The notes: a model not told the origin generated them from the sequence alone. Counted from the first letter of the stretch, positions 9,542 through 21,657 are shown. The stretch: 64,000 bases of DNA from Capsicum annuum (GCF_002878395.1 NC_061115.1:57631940-57695939); one strand, 5' to 3'. Numbers and translations: made by a program.

Positions 9542-12054
9542 TGTAATACCCCATATTTCCATATCTTAAATTAACTCTCTGTCCATGAGTTATCCAATAT
9601 AAATTTTTTGAAATACTCAGTATTTTCCAGTTTAGAGATCACCAATGCGTAGGAAATTCAATTAGTTTTCCAATGATATAAAATTTGCCCAAATTGGATA
9701 ACCAAGTTAAGAGTTAGAGCCATTTTTATCAAACAGTGTACCACCTGGTACTTCAGCACGTCGCGGAGGCCGTCGAAATTGCAATTGTCATTTTCCAGTG
9801 AGCCAACGTGATACCACCGCATCGTGCCACCAGCCAATTTCCAAATTATCACTTTCCTAGTGTTGGTCCACAATAATGGAGCGTCACACCAAGGCCCAGT
9901 TTCCTATCCAGTGAGGCACCGCAATGGCACCGCGCCGCGCCATCAACTCAGTTTCCAGTTGTCCACTTTTCAGTGAACCGCCGCAATTGTACCATGTCGT
10001 GCTGGGATGAAAAATTAGGATTTGTAGTTTCTGTTTTTTAATTTCAGGGGCTGTTTGGTCAATTATCAAAACCCCTAATCATCCTAAACACAGGATTTAT
10101 ACCCTAAATAACCAAATATTTCACTATTTCCTCACTTTCCCTCAAGAATAAAACATTCTCTCTCAAAGAGGCAAAAACCCTCGTTCAAGACATCAAGAAC
10201 AAGACTAAGAATTACCTCCAAGAACCTTCAAGAAAGAATCTTCTAAGGTATGTTAAGTGTTAATTTATGGGTTCCTTTCACCCATAGAGTCCATGAATCT
10301 ATTTTCAAATTACAAAATTGTTGAATTATGAACTTCAATGTTTGAATTGAATTGAATTCATGTTAATGTTATTATTGGGTCTTAGTCCATGATTAAATTA
10401 CAAGACTTCATGAAATAAATCATTATATGTATTGATTTACATGATATTCATAAAAAATCCTTCAATTTGCAAGTTGATTGTTATAACCATGTATACCCTA
10501 AGTGTTTATGATTTAGTAAAACAAGTATGCTTCCCATGTATATGATAAATTGTCTATGACAATGAAATAATGCCATTATAGCATGCTAACATATATTCCC
10601 CAGTCATATCCAAGTAAATGCATTACAAGTGTTTGATGAAATGTCTCTATGAATGAATTATAACCAAGTAAACATTGTTGTATTATTCAAGATTATGTTT
10701 TGCTTTACTTTTCATGCTATCGAGTCCCGAGGGTATTTAATACCTGATAATTTAGCTGTTTTCTTAGAGATAGTATCAGTTACAGAATGGAATCTGTTAT
10801 GTCACGATCAGTAGCACTCTCAGTCAGTTACAGAACTCATTAGAACTCAGTAAGTTACAGAACTCAGGAAAACTCAGTAAACTCAATCTCAATCCAGTAC
10901 AGTTTAGAATACTTAGTTTAGTGTTTTTCAGTTGGGAGTAGGATTAAGCACCGAGTAAGCCTAGGGATGGGGGCTTACCCGTTAGTTAGGACTGGGTCCC
11001 TAGAAACAATCCCTAATTTCCAAAACTACGTAGCCTACATTGGTTATGAGATGTCACCTGGTAGATAGGACTCACATACTCAAGGATCACCCACTAGTTT
11101 AGGACTGATCTCAGGGGTCACCCGTTAGTTAGGAATAACTCTACAGTAGTTGTTAGTACCCATGGCATGGTGCTAAAACCCTTCCAATTGGGGTTACAGA
11201 TTGGAAAACAACTTAGTTATCTTAGTTTATTTGGGGCATTTCAGTTACATGATTACCTCCAATTGTTTTAGTTTCAGTCTTTAGTTTCAGTCTTAAGTTT
11301 GGAACTCAGTTATCTTACAAAATCAAGTTTGTCAGACATAGTCAATCAGTATCAATAAATCATTTATTAGTAACTACAGATAACAGTTACTTGGTTATCA
11401 GAACTCAGTGCTCAGCTTCAGAAAAACTCAGTTATAGTCTATAGGTATATGTACAGTATTGCATATTTAGTGATTTCTGTAGTATCAATTATCCACGTAC
11501 TCTTACATTCAGTTACTCTATATCACTCAGTCAGTTATTGTTCATGCATATGAACCCTTGCATTCAGCCTTACCTCATCTATCATACCAGTACATTACAT
11601 GTACTGACCTCATACTCTTTCTTTGTGCTATGATATTTCATATCATAGGTTCGGACGCTTAAGATTGCTATCGCATTTAGACAGATCTAGTCAGCAATTG
11701 CACATTTAGTAGTAAATCTTCATTTATCGGGAATATGATTTATTTTACTTTATTAGTAGTTCACTAGTTGGAGTTAGTTGGGGGTTTGTCTCATCAACTC
11801 CACATTCAGACAGTTCAGTTAGGGGCCTTCAGACAAGACCTATTTAGACAGTGTTTAGTTTTCAGATGATTTTACCAAATGTTATTATTTATCAGTGTTT
11901 AGATTTTGGACCTTATGGAAATTCAGCCTAATGTCTTATTTATTTTAGTATTACTATTCAGTGCTCACAGCTGATATCAGTCATTGGTTAGATTATGGTC
12001 CTTTAGGGTTATAAGCATCGTGTGGCATCCAGGGTGTACACTCGAGGTGTTACA
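9542..12054 (+). repeat. Tekay-like 5' LTR (TGTAATACCCC...TTACA)
   Basis: 2.5-kb LTR with the conserved start TGTAATACCCC and end GGTGTTACA, followed after four bases by the primer site. Contents in order: U3 palindrome array 9735-10010, a TATA-like TTTATACC near 10094, an ACTCAG-rich stretch (10800-10900) and about four copies of a CACCCGTTAGTTAGGACTG-like unit (10970-11140). Its end (CCTTTAGGGTTATAAGCA) resembles the end of the solo LTR at 43450, so the two are related families. Confidence 0.85.
9735..10010 (+). promoter_or_regulatory. U3 array of ACCGC/GTGCCA-type repeats
   Basis: About three units of 60-70 bp, each with a TTCCAGTGA-like lead followed by a GC-rich imperfect palindrome: CACCGCATCGTGCCACC near 9810, GGCACCGCAATGGCACCGC near 9922 and GCCGCAATTGTACCATG near 9980. 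These are the only strongly GC-rich words in an AT-rich LTR and lie about 90 bp before the TATA-like site. Confidence 0.5.
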
Positions 12055-12058
12055 AACT

Positions 12059-12070
12059 TGATATCAGAGC
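12059..12070 (+). other. Primer binding site (initiator Met-tRNA)
   Basis: TGATATCAGAGC, one G-to-A change from the common plant primer site TGGTATCAGAGC, four bases after the LTR end. Confidence 0.8.
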
Positions 12071-12277
12071 CTAAGGTTCAACAGAGTCATAGGGAATCTG
12101 AAAGCAAAATCAAGTAGAGTCTTGTGCATGGGTGTGTAGAACACCACACTTATGGACAGGAGGCTATGAGATATTTTAGGAAAAGTTTCCCTTTTTTCAG
12201 AATTCATGCTGTGCGAGTGAGCATGAGCTCAAGTTAAACTCTCAGTCTAATCCATTTCTTCCTTTTATTTACAAAAT

Positions 12278-13450
12278 ATGCCTCCCAAAAAGACTAACAA
12301 AAGGAGAACCAAAAATCAGTCAGCACCTCAGCCTGTTCAGGCAGATCCCCTGGACGAGCACGTCCCCCATGTAGAATTTAGAGCTGCATTCACTACTCTA
12401 GCCAATTCTATAATAGCTCAGAATGAACGACCAACAGCTGTTTAGGACACCTAGCAGCCAATACTACTACAGCCAGGATTCAGGACTTTACCCAAATGAA
12501 TCCTCCCCTATTCTCAGGATCTAAGATAGAAGAGAATCCACAGGAGTTTCTCAATCAGGTTCAAAAAGTCATAAATATTACGAGAGTGACTTCCAGTGAT
12601 AGTGTTGAGTTAGCTTAATATCAGCTACAAGATGTAGCCCATACATGGTTTAAGAAGTGGAAAGTAGACAGGGACACAAATGCAGGGCCCATAGAGTGGG
12701 AAGAGTTTGCTACAAGTTTTCTAGATAGATTCTTTCTCTTAGAGCTAAGAGAAGCCAAGGTGTACGGGTTGATAAATCTCAGGCAAGGTAGTATGAGTGT
12801 GAAAGAGTATTCCCTTACGTTTACTCAGTTAGCCTAGTATGCTCCCCATGTAGTAGCAGACAATAGGTCCAGAATGAGCAAGTTCATGTTTGGGGTGTCA
12901 GGTAGTGTGGTTAAAGAGAGCAGAAATGCAATGTTGATTAAGGAGATAGACATCTCTATGCTTATGGTCCATGCTCAACAAATTGTGGAGCAGAAGCTTA
13001 ATAAGAAGGAGCAAGAGAACAAGAGAGCTAGAATAACTAGTTTCAATTTCAATCAGCCTAAGTCGGAGAGCGTAACCGTTCCTAGTTTCATCCAAAATAT
13101 TCAGTTCCAGCTTTGTCCTTAGCTAGTGCGCTAGTACCAAAGATCAGGAATAACAGTCATAATAGGGCGGTAGGCTCCAAAACCCAGGGTAGTGTGAGCA
13201 GTGGTAGTACTCATCCACTTTACGAAAATATGGTGGACATTACCTAGGTACATGTAGAGCTGCCAGTGATGTATGTTTTGGTTGCGGTAAGCCAGGACAC
13301 AGGATGCGTGAGTGTAGAGTTATGGCTTAGAGGGAGAAAAATTTGCGCCAACAGGGTCAGTACAACCATCCTTCAGCTCAGTCTGGTCGCCCAAATCAGC
13401 AGGGTGCTACTTCCAATGCCGCCAGTGGGCAACACCCAAATAGGATTTAT
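12278..13450 (+). pseudogene. gag of Tekay-like element
   Basis: Capsid/nucleocapsid polyprotein. It starts MPPKKTNKRRTKNQSAPQP at 12278. After a frameshift near 12450 the gag core follows: MNPPLFSGSKIEENPQEFL, HTWFKKWK, WEEFATSFLDRFF, LREAKVYGLINLRQG, SVKEYSLTFTQLA. A perfect CCHC zinc knuckle CFGCGKPGHRMREC lies at 13274-13315. Several frameshifts and stops (Trp, Gln and Arg codons) inactivate it. Order and spacing are typical for chromovirus gag. Confidence 0.85.
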
Positions 13451-13790
13451 GTAATTTAGTCTAGACAAGATCAGGAAAGCTCTCCTGATATGTTTACTGG
13501 TACATTACGAAGCTTTCATTTAAATGTTTTGTCTTATTAGATCTTGGAGCTTCTCTATCTTTTGTAATTCCTTACATAGCAGTCGATTTCTAAGTTAGAT
13601 CGAAAACCTTAACAAAACCTTTCTAAGTCTCTATCCCAGTGGGTTAGTCTATCAATACCCGACAGGTATACAAGAACTATCCGGTTATGATATCTCAGAA
13701 AGTCAGGCCTTTAGATTTTAGTAGTAATGTCAGTATATGTAGAAAAGCAGTAGGAGTGGTTGATGCCTAACCCGTCCTTATCTTAGTGAA
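13451..13790 (+). pseudogene. Aspartic protease of Tekay-like element, partial
   Basis: Retroviral-type protease start with VLLDLGASLSFV; the catalytic Asp codon GAT at 13540-13542 is intact. Weaker similarity continues to about 13790, then stops. Stops and a frameshift break the reading frame. The rest of pol is missing here. Confidence 0.7.
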
Positions 13791-14522
13791 AAGTATTGCA
13801 CTTTAGCTATCATGATATCTACTCACGCAGTACATGTCAGCTCTATGATCATAGCTCTTATTCATGTAAATTATAAAAAATCATGTACGATTATAGTTCT
13901 TAGTATGAGCAGTTTCAGTTCACTCAGTGCTATGAATCACATTTCTTAAACACAAAAACTCTAAACTCAGGTCATGCAGCTCATGACTCATCTCACGTAC
14001 TCATTCTTTATAGTATACTCAGTTCTCATGACTTATGCTATACTCCTAATGTCAGCTAAATTCTAATTTCATCATGTATATCCTCAGTTTAGATCTCTTG
14101 ATAAAGTCCAAGATATTGATGTTCTATTCCTTAGGCCTCAGTTAAGTGTCAAGTTCATATAGTATCCATTCATGCTTTAGGTCCCCATGTTCTAACCTTT
14201 AGTGAACTCTCCTGATAAAATGATGCAGTGATGAGAAGTTGCTTAGAAGGGAGAGAGTAAATGTTACTTGTTAAGAAAAGATTGTTGCATGCTAGTTTTA
14301 CACGAGACTGTAGCTATGAAGATAGGCTTGAATATCATGATGATGTGTAAGGGGCTAAATGCATTGCAGAGATTTGAGTAGGCTTAAACATAGTAAGAGA
14401 ATTCAGTCCAGATCAGACCTCAGTAGGTAGAGTTATTAGTGCCCATATTACAGAATTTTAGCCATGTTGTGATTTCTTATTCAGATGTCTTATTCAGACC
14501 ATGCCAAGATTCTTTACCCCCC
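13791..14522 (+). other. Unassigned stretch
   Basis: Between a plus-strand protease remnant and a minus-strand integrase scrap. It has repeated CAGTTCA/CTCAGTT-like words but no readable protein, LTR end or primer site. Probably decayed Ty3 sequence, which I cannot prove. Confidence 0.3.
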
Positions 14523-14725
14523 CGTATAGGACTTTTGATAACTATGGGTAGTCTTAAGCCTATACCAAATTACTTTTAACTTTTCCATAGCTCGGTGAGC
14601 CAAATCCGGACCAAACATTTTTGCTTCACCAGCCTCGAACCATCCAATAGCATACCTATACCTCCTACCATACAATGCCTCAATTGGGGGCATACCATTC
14701 TAGAATGGTAACTTTTATTGCCAGC
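14523..14725 (-). pseudogene. Chromovirus integrase fragment
   Basis: Minus-strand reading gives SYHS-like residues, a 1-base shift, then GMPPIEALYGRRYRYAIGWF, EAGEAKMFGPDLAHRAMEKL and TTHSYQKSY. This is the region after the catalytic Glu of a Ty3 integrase, and the same block is seen intact at 62350-62560. About 65 codons, no further coding on either side. It lies opposite to the neighbouring Tekay-like element, so it comes from a different insertion. Confidence 0.8.
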
Positions 14726-14729
14726 ATGG

Positions 14730-15000
14730 CATCTCAATGGCCTGGGGTTCCAGTGCCCTTGCTTATGACTGGAAAGTTCGAGTCCCCCATATTATATTTC
14801 ATGATCTGGTGCTCAAGTCACCTTAGTATAAGATTGGGAGGTTTGAGTCCACCATGCATATATATTATATTATTCTCCAGTTTATACGACTACACGCACT
14901 GGGATCAGAGGGTGAGAGTTGGGGACCATATAGCCTATAAGCACTATTAAATGATGGTTAAGCTACAAAATATAGGATAAAGTTTAAAAATGTATTGGTG
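14730..15000 (+). repeat. LTR fragment of the 33444 Tekay-like family
   Basis: Contains GTTCGAGTCCCCC, TCAAGTCACCTTAG and GGGAGGTTTGAGTCC in the same order as 37175-37250. It ends with AAGTTTAAAAATGTAT, resembling GGTTTTTAAATGTATG at 37385. A 270-bp scrap of that LTR in plus orientation. Confidence 0.6.
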
Positions 15001-15041
15001 ATGTCCAAGCTACACCTCTACTCTGAAGATGATACGACCAC

Positions 15042-16434
15042 TGCCAACTATAGTAACCCCACAAAGCTGGGGTTGAATCCCAAAGGAATACATCAAATTA
15101 TGGCTCTCAGTTGTTGTAATCTATGGACAGAACTGGAAAAGTAAATGAGGGGTTTTCAGTATCAATATCAAACTAGTAGAAAATATCAACTTTAGTTGTA
15201 TTCAGTTGTAGGTGAACACTCGAATTGTGTCCCCCCCTGTCTTCTCAACTCCGTAGGCTTATCGTGATTTGTTGAACCAACCCGATAGCATGTTGAATCA
15301 ATAAATTATGTACCTTCTACAATCTTTTGGACTAGAAGAAGGATTTCACCCTTTACTTTTTGAGTCTCAAGGTGTTTCCTTACTAACCCTTATCTTGATC
15401 CCAGTTAACTATTACATTTTGACTCTGTAGTTATTAGATGAAATCTTACCATCTTTCTTGAATAATACCTAGTAGCGTGGTGGGCAGTTAATCCAAAATT
15501 ACTGTTGTCAATATCTTTTCCTAGTCACTACTCCTCTTTTGGAGTAAGTAGCAATAGTTTAGGCGGGATCCTAATTTTTGCAACTGTTAAGATAACTATT
15601 AAAGTAAAGATAATACAATGCATGCATGGGTATCAGTTTGGAACAACAATAACACTTGCCCTACTTCATTAATCTTCCAGGGTTTTCACATCCTTAGATA
15701 AGGGTTTTTAGCCTCTCATGCTTGTGAAGTAATCAACAACATTCATGATTGAAAGAATAACATGAAATCAGAATAATCATAAGTAAAAACCCAAAACCGT
15801 AACTGAAAGGATCAAACAAAATCAGTACAAGAGAATTCCAAGACTACAATCTCGGAATAAAAAATGTTTGTGAGTATCAAAAGTGTGTAACTTATACTAA
15901 AAAATACCTAAGTGGTATTTATAGTTCATGAGGAGACCCTTAAACCAAAGCCCAAATGAAATAGAAGAATAAAGGGTCGGTGGCTACATGTGGTCACCAT
16001 ATGTGGCTGACCTGTGGTACATGTGGCCTGAAGGCTAGGTGCATGTAGTGACCGCATATGCTCGGACCAAAATTCCCTATAGGTTAACTCTCAGGATTTT
16101 GGACTTCTGACACATGCTTTTCCCACATGCGGTCCACATGTACTACATACGGTTCGCATGTGGACTTAGTAAGTGCCAGAAGTTATTTTTCAACTCTTCT
16201 TCAATTCCCGCATATGTTTTGGTCATGAACAATTTGGAAAGTGTCATGAACACCCATTACTACTCACATAAGTAGCCAAAAACACTTTTTTCTCTTTTTC
16301 ATGAACTTAGTATCCAAAATCTAGTTTCCTCCAAAAAATACACAAAACACATTATATCTAACAAAACAACCTCAGAAAATTGCATATTTTCATAGTTTTA
16401 AGCAGTGAAAGTGTTATATTTCTATAGCACATCA
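15042..16434 (-). repeat. LTR of Tat/Athila-like element
   Basis: The minus-strand start TGATGTGC at 16434 is fixed because the second copy ends at the same sequence (ACATATCA, 30655) before unrelated DNA. The lower end near 15042 is a guess from a TG/CA rule. It contains palindromes 15965-16175 and, downstream on the minus strand, CTATAAATACC at 15915-15925 as TATA-like box. Confidence 0.6.
15965..16175 (-). promoter_or_regulatory. U3 array of CACATGTG palindromes
   Basis: Multiple copies of the palindromic word CACATGTGG or close variants (CTACATGTGGTCACCATATG, GTACATGTGG, GACCGCATATGC, CCACATGCGGTCCACATG, TTCGCATGTGG). They lie about 40 bp upstream (minus strand) of the TATA-like box. CACATGTG contains the CANNTG core bound by bHLH factors; binding here is speculation. 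Confidence 0.5.
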
Positions 16435-17227
16435 ACATCCTTAAATTAGAACGTTTGCATGTCCTCAAGCAACAAAAAACAACAAAACAAAACAAAACAA
16501 AACAAAATACTTAATTAGGAGAATCTAAGCTATTCATGGCAGTCACTTTAAGCTCAAATCATAGGACCCTCTCCAATATCACTTTTCAAAACTAACTTTG
16601 TATAAATATGAAACACAACAATGGGATCAAGGTATGACATTACATTAGTAACAGACAACCATGCATATGTTCAAATTACACTACCCAAGCATGTAAGAAG
16701 TTAGCAATATGACTCATGTGCCCTCACAACAAACATGTCCCACTCACTCATATGAAATAATGCATGTCAATGCAAGGAAAGTCAAGAGACACTCACACTC
16801 AGAAGGGAAGTTCCAATCAATGTGCATCAAATACCATAGGCTTGCCATGATTTTCATTACCTTAGTTTTCACACAGTCCAGTTAGGATCACTATAGGACT
16901 TTCCTTGGCTTGTAATGTAGGCTTGGGGGATGGTATGGTACATATGGACATATGAAGTGAATGAGCCTCCTTGGCAATACACTAACCAAGAGGTCTCAAT
17001 TACTAGTCAATTTTCTTTTTATTCCACCCTTATTTCTCCCTTTTTATTCTTTATTGCACATTCAGGTTGGGTGCAGTCTTTTATTTTTTTTTTTCACTTT
17101 TTTACTTTTTTTTCTTTTTCAAATTTTTCTACCACACCCAACCCTACTTTATTTTTCTTTTATTTTTCCCTTCTCCATACCCACTTTAAATCATGCACCC
17201 CTATGATAGTCACCCTCAACTTAGGCG
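16435..17227 (-). other. 3' UTR of Tat/Athila-like element
   Basis: On the minus strand it ends with TTGAGGACATGCAAACG and a weak polypurine tract before the LTR, as in Athila/Tat elements. The segment near 17195-17245 (ACTTAGG...CCTAAGT with GGGTGACTATCA) matches 57280-57315 of the 49401 element. It includes an (AAAAC)n tract at 16482-16506 and long pyrimidine runs at 17080-17170, which create chance open frames. Confidence 0.6.
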
Positions 17228-18283
17228 TGTTAGCATCCTAAGTGTACATTTTAATAATGACAAACTAAATAGTATATCTTTACAGGACAATGAAGACTAC
17301 TAATATTGGAAGGATAAAGAAAGTCGGCTCTAGGGACATCAGGAATGGAAGGACATCCACGTTATCCAAGTAATTCAATCAAAGCTGAGAACAAATAAAA
17401 GGAAAATCTCAGCTCCAAATGTCACGAAAAATTGAATCAAGATATTGGAAGATAGAAGAGTATCTCACCCAAAGATATGGAGGATCATAACATTCCAATA
17501 GTATGTCAAGTAGATCAATCAAATATCATGGAAATAGAAGAAGAATCAAAATCCAGAATCACGACAAACCAAATTAATCAATATATTTTTTGACAAATAA
17601 GATCAAGAAAAAGAAGAGAAAATCATAATACATTTGGAAAGGCATCAATCTCTATAAGACTAAAAAGAAAAATAGATCACAAACATATCTGATATAGACA
17701 TGATCCAAAGACATATATGGACATATCATACGGCTAAATTCCTCATTCAAGGAATCAATTTACATCCTTGATTGAGAAGAAATCTCTTAGGTTTTGTTAT
17801 GAAGAGTATAAAACGAGGCTATAAAAGATGAAGACTAAAGAAAGACACTTTTTATGTAACTTCAAATAGAGAATTCAAAGTGTCTCAATCTTAGTCTCAC
17901 AAGGCTTTGTAACTTTTAGTTTACAATTGATATATAAAGAGTAGGATCGATTCAACTTTGTAACATCAATAGAAGCTGTCTCATAAGATTTGAAGAGAAA
18001 ATAAGTCTTCAGAACTTTTTTCCTATCATTGTACTCGAGCCCAAAATTCAACTATCAAAGGAAGAATTGAAACCCAAAGGGACTTAAAGTAGGAACCACA
18101 TTTGTTTTGTGAACCAGGATAAATCTTTGTGTTATTACTTTATGTTTTTTTATTTACTTATTTAATTAATTGTTGTAAATCTAATCTATTTGTAAAGTTC
18201 ACTGATCTGTAGGCAAGTTGATGGTGAGGAGTAAGTAGTAGACTCATATAAAAATTTCAATTCACCCTCCCTCTTGAATTTCT
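17228..18283 (+). repeat. Copia LTR A
   Basis: Starts TGTTAGCATCC and aligns end to end with LTRs B and C (shared words include TTTTAATAATG, TACTAATATTGGAAGG, CATATCTGATATGGA and CTTAGTCTCACAAGGC). It is followed by a weak primer site (TTAGTATAAGAG near 18286). Confidence 0.85.
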
Positions 18284-18343
18284 ATTAGTATAAGAGAGGG
18301 TCTCACCTATATCATTTCTTAACCGCAAGTGAGCAAATATCAA

Positions 18344-19505
18344 ATGGCCAATTATCAATTTCCGCTGCTCTCCTTCAAGATGGTTACTCATCAACAAGAC
18401 CACCAAACTTTAATGGACAATATTACTCTTACTGGAAGAACATGTTTAGAATGTTTGTCCAATCAAATGACTTCTAAGCCTGGGTTATTATCAAGAAGGG
18501 TCCAAATCCAATTCTAAGACTCAAGGTGAAGTCAAAGGACAAAGACAAAGAATCGAACAGTTTTGACATAGAAGACCTTGAAAGTGTTGAGGTCATAAAA
18601 AAACAACAAGAAAAAATCTAAACTAATGCATCTGGTATAAGTTTATTTTTATGTGCAGTTAACAGAGAAGAATACGACAAGATATTAACTTATGAAACCA
18701 AAAAAGAAATATGGGATAAATTAGAGGTAACCTACAAAGGAGCCACGAACGTCAAGAAGTCAAAACTTGGAGCCTTGGTCAATGAATACGAGCATTTTAA
18801 AATAGAAGAGAATGAGGACATTGAAGCAATGTTTGCCAAATTCAGCAAAATTGTATGCGAACTTAAATCACTAGGGATGATCTATCCACACATCCTGCTG
18901 GTCCAGAAGTTGGTCCAATGCCTCCAATAGATTTGGGAAACTAAGGCTTTCATTCAAGAAGAAAAAGATCTTCACAACATGACATACGATGAGCTCCGAG
19001 GTAACCTTATTGCATATGAGAGAAATTATATTCATATGTACCATAAGAAGTAGAAGAAGAAATTGATAGCATTTAAGGCTGATCCAACAAAAAAAGTGGA
19101 CATTCTTGAAGATGCCAATAGTGATGGAATAAATCTCATAAATCATGCAGTAAGGCAAACCATGAGACAGAGACAACAAAGATCCCAAGGAGCCAAGAAT
19201 AAAGATTCCACAAAACCAATGATCACTATTATTACTGTGAAAGATCTGGTCACTTTATACAAAATAGTCCCAAGTTAAGGCAAAGATTTTCCCGAAAAAA
19301 GAAAAAATTTAGAGCCTGGACTGAAGAAGATTAAACCGAAGAAGAATTAGAAGCCGCCAATATGTGCTTTATGGTAACTGGTGAATCCAGCGAAGTAAAA
19401 ACAAATGACTATGATAACTGTAATATTCTTGAATCTAACTTAGATTTGATGACCAACGAGCTTCAAAAGGTTATAAATAAATATAAAAAACTTACTCAAG
19501 AAAAG
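18344..19505 (+). pseudogene. Copia gag, copy I
   Basis: Starts MANYQF at 18344. Contains the UBN2-type gag core: KKEIWDKLEVTYKGATNVKK, NEYEHFKIEENEDIEAMFAK, FSKIVCELKSLGMIYPH, TYDELRGNLIAYERNYI. It ends with a degenerate zinc knuckle (YYCERSGHFIQNS near 19225; first and last Cys lost) and CFMVTGESSEV. Broken by stops and by a frameshift in the N-terminus. A deletion after 19505 removes the protease region relative to copy II. Confidence 0.85.
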
Positions 19506-19542
19506 ATAACCAATGAGCACTAAGCTTGGGATAGAGATTCAA

Positions 19543-20455
19543 AAGGTCACTGTGCAAACTAATGATACTTGGTTGTGGCATACAAAGCTTGGGCATTATA
19601 GCATGCATATCGTGGAGAAATTATCTAGACTTGATTTGGTGAATGGTCTGTGAAAACTCAAGTTTGAAAAGGATCACATCTGTGATGCCTGCCAATTGGG
19701 TAAAAAGGCTTAAATATCTTTCAAAGTCAAAGACATTGTCTCTACTACCAAACCTCTTTAAATAATCCATATGGATCTGTTTGGTCCCACTAAGACCGTA
19801 AGCCTTGGTAGAAAGAGATATGTTTTTGTGATGTTTCTTACACATAAATATTAGGCTTTCACAAATTTTGAGATTTTTTGTAGAAAGATATAGAGAGAAG
19901 CTGGACACCTCATCACTTATGTCCACAATGATCATGGAGGAAAATTTGAAAACAAGGTGTTTGAGAAGTATTGTTCTCAGAATAGATACTCTCATAGCTT
20001 CTCTTCACTGAGGTGTGCTCAACAAAATGGTGTCGTGGAGTGAATGAATCGGTCTCTCTAAGAAACTACCAGGATAATGCTATTGGAATATAATCTCCTA
20101 GATCACTTTTGGGTGGAAGTAGTTAGTACAATATGTCATATCATCAATAGGTTCCTGGTCAAACATATTCTAAAGAAAATGCCTTATGAACTTAGGAGGG
20201 GAAAGAATCCCAAAGTTGGTTATTTCCATCCCTTTGGCTGCAAATATTTTATTCACAAAAATGGTAAGAATGCCCTAGGAAAATTTGATCCATGAAGTGA
20301 CAGAAGTATTTTCCTTGGGTACTCTCCCACTAGTCGTGCTTACAGAGGTTTTATTAAAAGAACCCTGTGTGTTAAGGAATTTATGAATGTTGTTTTTGAT
20401 GAATCTAATCACTTCCCTATGTGTTTAATTGCAGATGAAGAACAGGTGAGTAATT
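19543..20455 (+). pseudogene. Copia integrase, copy I
   Basis: GAG-pre-integrase motif LWHTKLGHYSMHIVEKLSRL, HICDACQLGKKA, then the core with HMDLFGPTKT (first Asp), VHNDHGGKFEN (second Asp) and QQNGVVE (Glu): the DDE triad is intact. The C-terminal part MPYELRRGKNPKVGYFHPFG continues to about 20450. There are about six stops, and an internal deletion between GRKRYVF and VMFLTH removes ~15 residues. RT and RNase H are missing; the sequence jumps at about 20455 to the 3' end of the element. Confidence 0.85.
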
Positions 20456-20591
20456 AATTAGCCGACAGTGAGAGCAAAGTAGAGCAAGTCAATTAATGTT
20501 TACATACTTGTACAAGCTAGGGGGAGAAAGTCGACAGCCAAGAAAGTCAACTAAAGTTTACTCTCGTTGTCATTATCAAAAAGGGGGAGAT
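20456..20591 (+). other. Copia 3' end and polypurine tract, copy I
   Basis: Matches 26330-26453 of copy II and ends in AAAAAGGGGGAGA (20578-20590) directly before LTR B. The junction at ~20455 marks the deletion of the RT and RNase H genes. Confidence 0.75.
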
Positions 20592-21657
20592 TGTTAGCCT
20601 CCAAAGTCTACATTTTAATAATGAAAAACAAAAAAGTGTATCTTTGCAGGACATTGAAGACTACTAATATTGGAAGGATAGAGGAAGCCGGCTCCAGGTA
20701 CATCAGGAATGGAATGTCATCCACGATATATAAGTAATTCAATCACAAATAAAAACAAAAGGAAGGAGAATCTCAGCTCCAAATGCCATAGAAAATTAAA
20801 TCAAGATATTAGAAGATAGAATAGTATCTCACCTGAAGATATGCAGGATCAAGATATTCAAATAGTATGGCAACCAGATCAATAAAATATCAAGTAAATA
20901 GAAGAAGGATCACAATCCCAGAATCAAGGCAGACCAAATCAATCAAGATACGTTTCAACAAATTATGTCAATAAAAAGAAGAGAAGATCACGAGAACATT
21001 TGGAAAGGCATCAATCTCTACAAAACCAAAAAGAAAAATAGATCACGTACATATCTGATATGGATGTGATCCAAAGCCATATATGGATATATCTGATATG
21101 GACATATCATACGGCTACATTCCTCAATCAAGAAATCTATTTACATCCTTTATTGAGAAGAAATCTCTTGGGTTTCCTTATGAAGATTAGTAGCCAAGAC
21201 TATACAAGATGAAGATTGAACACAAACACTTTTTACGCAACTTCAAACAGAGAGTTCACAGTGTCTCAATCTTAGTCTCACAAGGCTTTGTAACTTTTAG
21301 TTTACAATAATTATATAAAGAGTAGGATCGAGTAAACTTTGTAACATCAACTGAAGCTGTGTCACAAGATCTGAAGAGTAAAATAATTCTTTAGAACTTG
21401 TTTTCTATCATTGTACTCAAGCCCAACATTCAATGATCCAAAAAAACTTTGAAACCTAAAGGGACTAGAAGTAGGTACCACATTGGTGTTCCAAACTAGG
21501 ATAAATCTTTATGTTATATGTTCTATTATTTACTAATTTAATTATTGAAAATATAATCTATTTGTAAAGTGCACTGATCTATGGGCTAGTCGACTGTGAG
21601 AACTCAGTAGTCGTCTTAAAAAAAAAATCAATTCACCCCCATCCCTCTTGATTTTAA
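20592..21657 (+). repeat. Copia LTR B (shared by copies I and II)
   Basis: Starts TGTTAGCCTCC after the polypurine tract and is followed by the primer site TGGTATCAGAG at 21660-21670. It serves as 3' LTR of interior I and 5' LTR of interior II. Confidence 0.88.

Larger units (their letters stand above)
9542..13790 (+). mobile_element. Tekay/Del-like Ty3 element, 5' half
   Basis: 5' LTR 9542-12054, Met-tRNA primer site 12059-12070, decayed gag with zinc knuckle and start of protease. It inserted into the 3' LTR of the preceding element. The readable pol ends near 13790. RT, integrase and 3' LTR are not found downstream in this orientation. Confidence 0.8.
15042..17227 (-). mobile_element. Tat/Athila-like element, 3' LTR and 3' UTR
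   Basis: Read on the minus strand: 3' UTR 17227-16435, degraded polypurine tract, then LTR from 16434 (TGATGTGC...) down to about 15042. No coding part remains; the upstream side is cut at 17228 by the copia array. A second, truncated copy of the LTR is at 29826-30655. Confidence 0.65.

Noticed and set aside
16930..17241. Two overlapping plus-strand open frames with hydrophobic Phe/Leu-rich proteins
   Set aside because: They come from long pyrimidine runs in a minus-strand 3' UTR; the apparent membrane segments are a composition effect.
18871..19995. Minus-strand open frames of 105 and 124 codons
   Set aside because: Antisense shadows of copia gag and integrase copy I.
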